Source: Ganoderma boninense (Eukaryota > Basidiomycota > Agaricomycetes > Polyporales > Polyporaceae). Taken from it: a stretch of 64,000 nucleotides of DNA. Shown here piece after piece: positions 55,391 to 64,000 of the stretch. The stretch spans positions 2,822,823-2,886,822 of the forward strand of contig CM035304.1 of the NCBI GenBank assembly GCA_002900995.3. The letters are read 5' to 3'. Positions within the stretch are counted from its first letter, which is position 1, and each line of letters opens with the position of its first letter. The notes beneath the pieces were generated by a model. That model was not told where the DNA came from. It saw only the letters and a program-made list of their open reading frames with translations, and searched no databases. Made by a program: the position numbers and the translations under genes.

Positions 55391-56605
55391 TCAAAGCAAG
55401 AACGGGATGACGGCCTTGCGCTCCTTCGGATAGTCCGGGAAGCGCGCAAGGTACCACCGGTGGCCCTTGTACGCGCGGGGCAGCATCAGCCAGATCTCGT
55501 TGAAGAAGAACAGCCACGGCGGCGTCACGGACGCGACGAACGCGCCGAGCGACGCGAGCGACGGCGGCGGGCTCGCGGCCAGCGCGAACCCGAGCCACTC
55601 GGCCCACTCGCAGAAGTAGTTCGGGTACGAGATGAGGCGGTACAGGAGCCCGTGCGGGATCGCGTAGTGCTCCTGGTTGTCCTTGTTCTTGCCGTTGTTC
55701 GCGTCGTCGTCGTCTTTGCCGGCGGGGGCTTTCTGCTTCTGTTTCTTGGCGTGGCGGCGGATGTTGAGGAGGATCTCGTCGTGGACGATGTTCCCTGCGA
55801 ACCCGACCGCCCAGAGCCCGAGCCCGAGCCAGAATGTGGGGCGTGCGAACGCGTCGCCGAGGAAGGACTGGGCGGAGGGGGAGGAGAGGTAGGCGCCCAT
55901 GAGGGAGCCGTTGACAATGTTGAAGGAGACGGCCAAGAAGACGACCAGGAGGTGTGACCTGGAGCGGGAGGGCGTGCGGAGGGGCGAGATGAGCGCACGG
56001 TTGAGATAGTGTGTTATGTATACTGCGGCGAGGATGGTTGGGGGGTGCGTGGGACTGAGAGGCGGGGCGTTAGGGAGGAGGCGGGTCGTGGATGTGAGCG
56101 CGAGAGTCGAGGTGGGGGAAAGTGGAGAGCGGAGGTAGGCGTTGACGAAGAAGATGAGGGAGACGAGTTCCATGCATATCCAGGCGCGGATCCCTGGGTA
56201 GGGAGAGGAGACACGGTTTGGGCATAGGACTCGGTGGGAGGAGAGGTGGGAAATTGACTCACCATCTATTGTGAAGATGGTCACCTTCGCGGTAGCAAAA
56301 CGTCCGAATGGCGCGTCGATGACCAGACTTGCGGGGCATAGGAAGGGTGGGACTACAACGAACCACTGCCGGGTGCCTGTGTATCGAGGAAATCAGCGAA
56401 ACTTCAAGTGGAGACCTTGCACCCCAACGGTGTATATTCCACAGTCGGATGAAAAACAAGGACCAGGACAAAACTAGCAGGACGTGGGTATTCCCGTAGC
56501 CCTGCGCCACAGGTGTGCAGTCTACCAATGTCCCAAGCATCACACGCAACAAGGTTGTAGTCACTCACTGTCATACAATGCCTGCAGCATCTTTAATTCC
56601 ACCAT
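55391..56605 (-). CDS. Steroid 5-alpha-reductase-like membrane enzyme
   Basis: A member of the 3-oxo-5-alpha-steroid 4-dehydrogenase family (PF02544), NADPH-dependent reductases of the ER membrane; the real substrate in fungi may be a sterol or another lipid. Exon 1 starts at 56605 with MVELKMLQALYD (donor GTGAGT). Exon 2 gives RQWFVVVPPFLCPASLVIDA to KVTIFTID. The main exon gives IRAWICMELVSLIFFVNAYL, YITHYLNRALISPL, VSFNIVNGSLMGAYL, FWLGLGLWAVGFAGNIVHDE and ILLNIRRH. After a Lys/Asp-rich loop it reads YAIPHGLLYRLISYPNYFCE, WAEWLGFALA, HRWYLARFPDYPKERKAVIP and ends FLL. Gly-Asn with IxHD, YPNYFxExxEW and the end motif KxxxPFxL are family hallmarks. Six or more membrane spans are seen. It is closest in shape to SRD5A1. 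Confidence 0.88.
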
Positions 56606-57793
56606 AGTGACCCCAATCTGCCGAGAAATAGTGAAAACCGGAGGTTGGAGCCCAAGAGCAAGTGCCGCTCAATGTTGATCTCGACTACGTCACCGGGTCG
56701 CTGTTTGCTCTTGTTAGGATCGAAAGCCTCCGCCTTCCTGATTCGGTTATTCCTCCATCCCCACTTTTGAGTTCAACTTCTTTGGTCCCATCGCTTGCTT
56801 CCAGTTGCCTCCCTCACGTCCTCATTACCGCGTATCACTGCCTCTCATGGAACATTTATCACTCAAATTTTCTCTTGTGCTGGCGCCCTAACCGCCGCCA
56901 CGGTGACGTGGCACTGGGTAAGCATAAATTTTCTGTTCATGCCTTCGTCCTTTTATTCTATATGCCCCACTAATCCTGGCTAGGATACATACCCGAGGTT
57001 AATAACTTGACAGCGCGCATCCAGGCTGAAACTGCGGCCTTGACGACGGAAGTCACAGCCATGCAATTATCTCGCAGAGACAGAAGTGAAACACCTTAGT
57101 GGGCGGAACGCCTCGGATGCAGACTATGCCTCGGCGTGGCGTCAGCGGCGCCGCGCCCAGGGGTCCTGTAGCGATGGTATCCCATACATCCGCCCACAGT
57201 GGATAGGGACGCCCAATGCCGCGTATAAATACACGATAGAGCTGAGTACCCTCTCTGCGTTACAGCTCTTCCTCCTGACGCTGGCAGCCTCCCTCTTCCC
57301 CCATTTCTCACCATAGATTCTCAGAGGTTTAGCCAGTATCTCGTTCAGAGACTCTTCTTGGAAACACTCACATGGCCAGAAACTATCCGAATCAGACAAC
57401 GATTTGGAAACTCTGTGGATATCTCCTAGTTGATTTTTTCGAGCTTGCCAGTCATGGTCTACGCCGGATAACCTCTGGGTCTCCCTCAATTCTAGCAATC
57501 ACGGGTGCACTGTATGCACTCATCTGGCATCTTGTCCGCTATGACAAGGAATGCTTTCGAACATAGGAGATTCTAGTTGTAATGTCGGATTCCAGCTTGA
57601 ATCTCCTCCGCTTGATTGTCACGGTACCTTGCTCGGGCAATGTCAATGCTTCCTCAGAGTCTGAAGAGGCACGCTACAGCAATCGTATTTCTATTGGTGA
57701 GCACTGCGGTATTTTACAACTCTCAGGGAAAGACATTCAGCCGGTATCGAGCCAAATGCTCTACGTCAGGTCACTAATTATCCATGTCCTCCC
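56606..57793. other. Spacer with coding-like fragments
   Basis: No gene can be built with confidence. Near 56995-57100 a frame reads EVNNLTARIQAETAALTTEV, a coiled coil of the sort that precedes F-boxes, preceded by a good intron (donor GTAAGC, acceptor TGGCTAG). A TATA box (TATAAATA, about 57223) lies 140 bases before a 64-codon frame at 57372-57566 (MARNYPNQTTIWKLCGYLLV, with a hydrophobic span SILAITGALYALIWHLV). These may be remnants of one or two genes. Confidence 0.25.
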
Positions 57794-58754
57794 CTAGAAC
57801 GCCTTCCCAGCACGAATGGCCTTCGCCTGCTCGCTCTGCGCCTCGTCGCGCAGGTATCTCCCATATATCACCTCAAGGTGCTGCCTCTCCTGCAACCATA
57901 ACGCGATTCGTCAGCTCGCTGATCACCTACAGAACCCAAACGGCACTTACGCTCGTCGTCTTCACGATGCTCTCGCGGCGCTCGAGCCTATCGACGTACT
58001 CCTTCCACCCGTTCCCCACTGCCGCGCGGCTGAACCCGCGGTGCTCCGCGACGACCCAGTCGCGCACCATCCACGGCGCGAGCGCGACGTCGACGAGCGA
58101 GAACTGCTCCCCGAGGAACCACGGCCCCCTGATCTGCGCGGCGAACGTCCGCAGCGCCGCGTAGTACTCCTCGCGCACCGCGCGCTGCCGCTCGGCGCCC
58201 TGCGCCTGGATGAGGCGCGAGTGCGCGGGGACGACGACCTTGGCGGCGTAGTCCGCCCAGATGCGCGCGTGCCCGCGCTCGATCGGGTCCGCGGGGAGGA
58301 GGTGCGGCTCGTGCGCTGGGCCCGCGAAGGCGTCCTCGAGGAACTCGCAGAGCACGAGCGACTCATAGAGCCCACGGCCCTTGTGCTCGAGCGCGGGGAC
58401 GAGGCCCTTTGGGTTGATCGCTGTTGGAGTGCGCGCGGTGTTGAGCGGGTTATCATACCGGGGCGCGCGACCGTGGATGCGCGGAAGGGGACGTACCGAG
58501 GAAATGCGCTTCCCGCTTGTAAGGGTTCACTTCTTGGTACTGGTACGGGATGCCTCGCTCCTCGAGGGCGATCCAGACGCGTTGGACGAACGGACAGAAC
58601 TGGGGATCAAGGTGAGTAGGAGCTGCTCGGCTCGAGGGTGGGCTCTTACCCATCCCGCGTAGAATACTAAGTCTTGAGGAGCCTGATGTGCTTCCACAGT
58701 CTCGGCTGCTTGGCCAGTTGCGACTGGGTGGAAGTCCTCGTCTGGAATGGCCAT
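57794..58754 (-). CDS. Omega-class glutathione S-transferase
   Basis: A cytosolic thiol transferase of the omega type, which uses a catalytic Cys for deglutathionylation and dehydroascorbate reduction. Four exons: 58754-58650 (MAIPDEDFHPVATG to DLVFYAGW), 58599-58497 (FCPFVQRVWIALEERGIPYQ, then EVNPYKREAHFL), about 58423-57950 (INPKGLVPALEHKGRGLYES, then LVLCEFLEDAF, through the helical domain to KEYVDRLERRESIVKTTS) and the last one with ERQHLEVIYGRYLRDEAQSE ending RAGKAF. The CPF motif at the start of the thioredoxin-like domain is the omega active site. KGLVPALE and YESLVLCEFLE are the cis-Pro loop and the glutathione-binding Glu-Ser pair. The length is about 260 residues, normal for the class. 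Confidence 0.9.
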
Positions 58755-59177
58755 CGCGGCTCTGGTTACAAACTAGATTTCAGGTTAGTGCCGGAAAGAA
58801 AGATGGGGCAGGCGTGCCCGGATGCTAATAGGTCGATAGCTTGAAGTCCCCGGTCTTGCCCTTCATATAGGTAACCAGAGATGCGCTGACCAAGGTGGCG
58901 CAGCTTCTCCCGCCCGTCATCGGGGCTCTGATTCGATTTCGGAAAGTGTTTTACTTCAAGTTGAAGCTTGCTGAGTCGGAGTAGTCATGGTTGTACGGCA
59001 TGAGGCTCGGGCGTATCCGGCGCGCCCTCGTGACGCTTGACCCTCTGGCACATCACGATTTGGCATCTCACCTCTTCCTTCAATCTCTCCACAATAGACT
59101 CCACAAACGACCCACATTATCTGTGAGCACGCTTCAGCTGACGTGCAAGGTCAGCTTGCTGATCTCCCAAGTACTAG
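58755..59177. other. Divergent promoter region between the transferase and an F-box gene
   Basis: No gene is seen; two divergent promoters must lie here. Confidence 0.4.
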
Positions 59178-60517
59178 ATGACGGACGGGGTAGCTGCAGA
59201 CAGCTTCAGCTCAACGCGGAGCATACCACGGGAGCTGATTAGGGAGATCCTCCGCTTCTTTTGGAACGACGAGAGGGCTCTGAAACAGTGTGCACTAGTT
59301 TCACAAGAGTGGTTGCTCGAAAGTCGACCATTCCTCTTCCGAAACATCGATCTCCTCCAACGAGACTCACTTGAAGTCTTTACATCTAATGTCCTGCACT
59401 CGGAACGCTTACGTCCCTGGCTTACGTCGATACACCATCTCTCATTCCACCTGCGCATCGACGAGGAGAGCTTTATCCTGGAAATTTCAGCACACTTGTC
59501 GAACCTGCGCACCATGAAATGGGACTTGGACGTTCGTCCAGATGGTCCTTGCGCTCCTAGCGCAGAGCTACTGAACGCCTTGGGTCGATTCTCTCGACTC
59601 CAGCATCTGGAACTTTCTCAGCATGGCTCCTTGGCTTCTTTCGAGGGCGTCAAGAAAATCATCGCCGCATTTCCTGCTCTATCCTCCCTCTCGCTTTTCG
59701 GTGCGCTCTGGACTCCAGTCTGTCCCAACGAACAATCGTCTGGACTGGCTCCGGGTTATAACCGGCCAACGCTGGCGAAGCTCTCCGTCAGCACCGGATA
59801 TGGATGCCCCAAGCAGCCGATAGACGACGTGCTGCTTTGGCTGTCTACTACGCCTACGCAATACCTCCTTAGAGAGCTTGCCTTTGACGTCGGCAACCTC
59901 AACTCGGCTTTACGGCTGATAGCTGGCAGGTCTCTCTCGGTGGTAGACGTGGCATTCGATATCGCATGGCCAGAACCATTTGGTAACACAACCTCAAATT
60001 CCTTCGTCGTCATCACCACATCTCATACGCTTTCGCCACATTAGATGACAGTGCTCAAGCAGCCCAACTCCAGCGGCTCGCCTCGCAGGTTGGCGAGATC
60101 GAACTCATCCGTCTCCACCTCATGGATCGCGGCTTGGGACGTCCACTTTGTCACATGGAGCGGCGTGGCCCGCGTTCTTCGCATATTCGCCGCCTTAGCA
60201 TCCGTCCGCCGCCTCCGCCTCTGCTGCAGGAGCTTCGGATCCGATTCGCCCCCGACGGCGCATCCCCCGACATGCTCGCCTGCGCTGCGCACCTGGACCC
60301 GGTGCTCGCATCCTCGGAGAAAAACGCGTTCCGCTCCCTCCGCGCGGTCGAGTTCGCTGTGTACGTGTACGATCGGTCCGGTTCGGTGAAGGCGCTCGAG
60401 AAGCATTACGCCCTGTACTCTGCGTGGGTACAAGGCATGATGCCCCATCTGCACGAGCGGGGCATCGCGCAAATTTACGTGTACAAGTGGGTGTATCATT
60501 TTATCATCACGGGATGA
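59178..60517 (+). CDS. F-box-like protein
   Basis: Two exons, 59178-59982 and 60045-60517, join in phase to 425 residues (intron of 62 bases, GTAACA to CACATTAG). The F-box-like motif is at the start: IPRELIREILRFFWNDERAL, then KQCALVSQEWLLESRPFLFR. The rest has leucine-rich segments: WLTSIHHLSFHLRI, SNLRTMKWDLDV, RLQHLELSQHG, LSSLSLFGALW and IELIRLHLMD. It ends YKWVYHFIITG. The frame is open throughout. It is not close to the pair at 13.6 and 22.9 kb or to the gene at 53.1 kb. A role as an SCF substrate receptor is inferred from the family; targets are unknown. Confidence 0.78.
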
Positions 60518-61052
60518 GGGCCTCACGTCGGTCTCTCCGGCAGCGATGTCGAGGTGTTCGGCCCTGCGGGGTTGAACGGCCATGGGTGCGAGCCGGACTT
60601 CCCCCATGCCTATCCCCCGCGCCTTGCTAGGGTCTATGGAGACCACTGGGTCCTGCTTCTTGCATTGAAAATCGATGAGCTTCTGCTTCCGCTCGATTAT
60701 ATCCTGCTTCTATAGGCGAGAAGCCTGGCTCGTGATCTAAGGAGATCCAGTCGAGAGCGTCGGCTAAATACAGTGTGGCTGGAACATACGGAATTGGATG
60801 GGATTTGGGAGGGTGAGTATGAGCGTAAACTCGTTCAGCGGGAAATACAGCCTCATCTTTGATCGTAGGTACATATTATCAATCTTGAGGCAACCTTATA
60901 CCACGTCGTCTATCTGTCGCGTGCTAATAGAACATAGCGAAATAGGTTCGTGGCAATCATGACGAGTGTATCCCAGATACCCCGTGCATCACAGAGCAGA
61001 CAAAACTACGAGAAGTATTTGCACGGCGACACGGGGAGGAGGCACGTCATAA
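60518..61052. other. Convergent spacer between the F-box gene and SUR2
   Basis: No gene is seen; it holds the 3' ends of two convergent genes. Confidence 0.45.
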
Positions 61053-62164
61053 TTACTCAGTCTTCGCCTTCTGTTTTGCGCAGCGTTCTTCGATGTCTTT
61101 GCGTGTCATCCGTGTGCCGAGAATGGTATCCCAATGGATGAAGAACGGCTGAGAGAAGTTGGACTTGATTCCAATCACCTATCAAATCGGGAAGCGTGTC
61201 AGAGTGAGTTCATGAACGTCCTTATTTCACAGTGGGGTTTCATATAGCGACGTGGGCATACCTGGTGGTGGATGTCGTGGAAACTGGCGTTGTTAGGGCT
61301 CAAAAATTGGAAGGGATCACAAGGCAGCCTGTAACCGCAGTGGTCGTCGACGCTCTTGAGCATGGACATGCAAAACAGAAGCGTCGCCTGGCGCGTGCTG
61401 AGTTGGCTGAGCAACTCTGCGATGCCAGCGCCAGCAGTATCTACCAGCAAGCCCTCGAGAGGGTGGTTGTAGAGCGCACCGAATGCGTAGGGGACATAGA
61501 GGCGGTGGTGCCATGAGTGGAAGTTCTTGTAGAGCCAGGGGGTTTTGTGCATCGCGCGGTGTATGAAGTACTGCCATGTGTCCATGATAAACCTGCTTGG
61601 AAATGAATAATTGACGCACATGATAGAGTAGAAGGGCACTTACATGGCAAAGAAGAACTTGGCGAGAGGGATTGCCCACCAGTACAGGGTGTACAGGCCA
61701 GCCATGCCGTGCGTACGAAGCAGCTGTTGCGCTGAATCCTCCGGAAGGACGAGCCTAACGAGGCGGGCGAAGGCTGGGGCGAGCTGGAGCATGTTGGCGA
61801 CATGGTCTATCTGAGAGCCGGTTGGCTTCTCCTCTATCCACCAAAACCCAACGAGGGTCTGCCCTATGTGCTGGGAGATTACGACGGTGAGGACATCTGT
61901 GCGGGACACCAAGTTCCGCGACTTGACTTCTTCACTTTCGTGGATGCGATATTTGTTCAGCCACGTCCAGGGGGAAATGTCCAAGAGGTGGAAGAAGAGG
62001 CTGAAAACCCAATAGGCAATGATTGGGGCCGCGAGTGCCAGATAGTGGTCTGGAATGCCGTCAAGCAGCTCGACTCTGTGGGCGTAGTATATGGGGTAGT
62101 GTGCTGAAAGGTATTGGAGCTGTGCTGGGGCGAGAAACGCGGTTGTCGAGTTCATGAATGACAT
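61053..62164 (-). CDS. SUR2: Sphinganine C4-hydroxylase Sur2
   Basis: A di-iron membrane enzyme of the fatty acid hydroxylase superfamily in the ER. It adds the C4 hydroxyl to sphinganine to make phytosphingosine for fungal ceramides. Exons: 62164 to about 61642, then FIMDTWQYFIHRAMHKTPWL onward to ASFHDIHHQ, then VIGIKSNFSQPFFIHWDTIL ending RCAKQKAKTE. The intron phases fit (GCCAT then G TTT). Three histidine boxes are present: HRAMH, HSWHH and HDIHH. Membrane spans are seen at YLALAAPIIAYWVFSLFFHL, at DVLTVVISQHIGQTLVGFWW and around LYTLYWWAIPLAKFFF. A longer in-frame start at 62359 is possible, but MSFMNSTTAF at 62164 fits the family length of about 330 residues better. Confidence 0.92.
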
Positions 62165-63594
62165 CGCGAGAGGGGGGAGTGGAAGGAGTCCAGTGGTAGG
62201 TGTTCCGTGTGCCCCAGATATAATCAGAAGGGCAGCGAGTCGAGGGTGCTCGATGATATGGACCATATGGTTCAGCATCTTTTCATCTTCCTGAGCGCTA
62301 CTGAATGACCCCGAGTGCCTGTAGAACCGGCCTCTGGAGCCTTTAAATTCGAGTACCATCTGTCTACATTTGAACTTTGGTTGGACATAATATGAAGTTT
62401 CTCACGTTGACCCGGGCTCTTGCAGTGCAGCAGGTGCATCTGGTGACAACAGGTGTATCTGTCGCTAGGATCGGAACGCCTAAACTGTCAATGAGGAAGC
62501 ATATATGCTTCTACGCCACTGTCACCGGCACTAGATTGAGCAATAGTACCTTCTCTGGTGTTGGCGTGCAGAGATTAAATACTCAAGGCTCCGAGTCGGT
62601 CGAAGTAAGCAGTTCTGACGAACCTTTTTATCTGGGCTCGACCATTGGTTTTGAGCGATGCGCTGAAACATGGATCACAAAGGAACGTACGTTCAATCGG
62701 TTGTTTTAGGGGAGGCCGATAGTAGTCCCGGCAAAAACCCCGAGCGAGTCGAGTCGGAGTAGGTATTGGAATTTGGGATTCGGAGGTGTGCGCGGCGTGC
62801 GTGTCTGTGTCTTGATTATAACGGAGTCCTATGAGGAGACTACATTCAACGCAAAGAAAGGAGATGCCAGGGGACGCATGATGGAGTGTGAGCCGTTCAG
62901 CACAGTGTCGGCGGCAAGACAAACGCCTTATTCTTCCCTTAGCGCTGTAGTGCTCAGTTAACGTTCATGCCCTTGAACCGTCATCAGCTTCGCTGCCCAG
63001 GACTGTCCTGCCTGTCCATCGTTGTCTCCTCCTCCTCTCCATCTCCACCTCTCCATCTTCATCTATATCATCGTCTCTGCTGCTGCTTCCATTTCTCTCT
63101 CTCTGTCGACGTCTCAAGTGCATCATCGCAGTGACAGTTCATCAGCATCCGTGCTCACTGCTCGACCAGCCTGCCAAGACGCACTGACATCGTACCTAGT
63201 TCCTCCTGACTTACGACACAGGTGCCAAATACTGCGAAGCAAGGCATTGTTTTCAGAGTATCATGTGGGGCAGTTTGACTGTCAGTTCATGGCCTGATCA
63301 ACCAACTAGGATGAGGATCTGTCGGTCGATACGATCGCCATTCAAACGGCTTTCCTAGATACTTGTGTACGTCTTCTATTCCTTCCTTGAGACTTGGAGG
63401 GCTCGCATGCGAGTGGTTAATCTCCCTACTTCTTAGGTCCGTGCTCTCGTCTGCCAGCCTCAAATACTCAAACCACAACCACGGCCTCTTAATAGCGATC
63501 GACCCAGGGGCATTCATCCTCGCGACCGAGTAAAAGGCCGTGCGCTCTCTCAGTCCTCGATCATCTGTAGGTTTTCTCCAGGATGCTTCCCCGA
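62165..63594. other. Spacer between SUR2 and the right-edge gene
   Basis: No supported gene in 1.4 kb. It has CT-rich stretches near 63015-63100 and some short frames without known content. Confidence 0.4.
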
Positions 63595-64000
63595 TGCACG
63601 AGCTGCGCCGCCTCCAGCCCAACTTGTTCTACCGCGCGCTCGTCCGCCGCGGCACGCACCGTGGCGACATCTATGTCATCCCCGCCTTCATCTTCATGCG
63701 CCTCATCCAGACCCAGTACGCGCACATGCAACACCGGTCGCTCGACGAAGCATACAAACCGCGGCGGAGCCCATGGGTGCAAGAGACGGTCCGTCCTCAG
63801 ACTTTTGCAGAGAGCGGTGCTCGCTCATGGACGTCGTGCTTGTGCCGTATGCCCTCAAGGCCTTGCTTGTTCCAGCCGCATATGCTGCCCTCACGCTGCA
63901 GTCCTCACAGCGCTCGAGGACATCTTGCATGGAGCTCACTGGTCACGACTCGGAGGTGCACTCAGTTAGCCAATCTGACCCGACCATGAGGGCACACTCG
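63595..64000 (+). CDS. Unknown protein, 3' partial at the window edge
   Basis: An open frame begins at 63595 (MHELRRLQPNLFYRALVRRG, then GDIYVIPAFIFMRLIQTQYA) and runs to about 63800. From about 63812 another frame reads SLMDVVLVPYALKALLVPAA then YAALTL and continues to the edge. Either one base is missing between 63800 and 63815 or a short intron lies there. Base composition and the hydrophobic runs look coding. I do not recognise the family. An earlier ATG at 63583 is in another frame. Confidence 0.4.

Noticed and set aside
1..64000. Secondary-metabolite, mating-type or virus-derived cluster
   Set aside because: No polyketide synthase, peptide synthetase, terpene cyclase, homeodomain, pheromone receptor or viral polymerase motif was found in any frame.

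Overview
The window is nuclear DNA of a filamentous basidiomycete, most likely an Agaricomycete close to the polypores. Nearly every recognisable gene is split by many short introns of about 50 to 100 bases. One gene is a FunK1-type fungal protein kinase, there are four F-box-like genes and several Pho80/Pcl-type cyclins, and coding third positions are GC-rich. There is no rRNA operon, CRISPR array or recognisable intact transposon. Exactly 100 N bases at 6177-6276 show that this is a scaffold with an unsized join.

Layout. 1-6176: an eIF4G gene on the plus strand (its first exon lies off the left edge), a small unknown gene remnant and the end of a Pcl-type cyclin gene that runs into the gap. 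6277-9407: a FunK1 kinase. 9.5-30.3 kb: an imperfect tandem duplication with a unit of about 10 to 11 kb. Each unit carries a spacer, an F-box-like gene, a gene of an unrecognised family (called family Y here) and a mitochondrial Hsp70. The left Hsp70 is a pseudogene cut by the duplication junction, internally deleted and with an inverted 3' end. The right Hsp70 is intact and has a perfect heat-shock element upstream. 31.1-32.5 kb: coding-like but unresolved. 32.7-41.5 kb: a second, complete eIF4G on the minus strand, followed by the same small gene and the same cyclin seen at 1-6 kb. The eIF4G block is inverted between the two copies while its right-hand neighbours are not. 40.6-46.3 kb: three Pcl-type cyclin genes in a row, all on the minus strand. 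47.4-52.1 kb: conserved housekeeping genes (PTRHD1-like peptidyl-tRNA hydrolase, Hub1/UBL5, a Tda10/glycerate-kinase-like P-loop kinase, Rer1). 53.1-62.2 kb: an F-box/leucine-rich gene, a steroid 5-alpha-reductase-like enzyme, an omega-class glutathione transferase, another F-box gene and the sphinganine C4-hydroxylase Sur2. 63.6 kb to the right edge: an unknown gene that runs out of the window.

How it fits together. No single pathway unites the window. Two themes stand out: local duplication and decay (F-box plus family Y plus Hsp70), and two versions of the eIF4G-cyclin block that look like two haplotypes of a dikaryon placed in one scaffold, or like a young inverted duplication. Several conserved genes each lack a single base, always in the same direction. 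Some of the apparent frameshifts may therefore be sequence errors, and the copy number of eIF4G and the cyclin should be treated as provisional.
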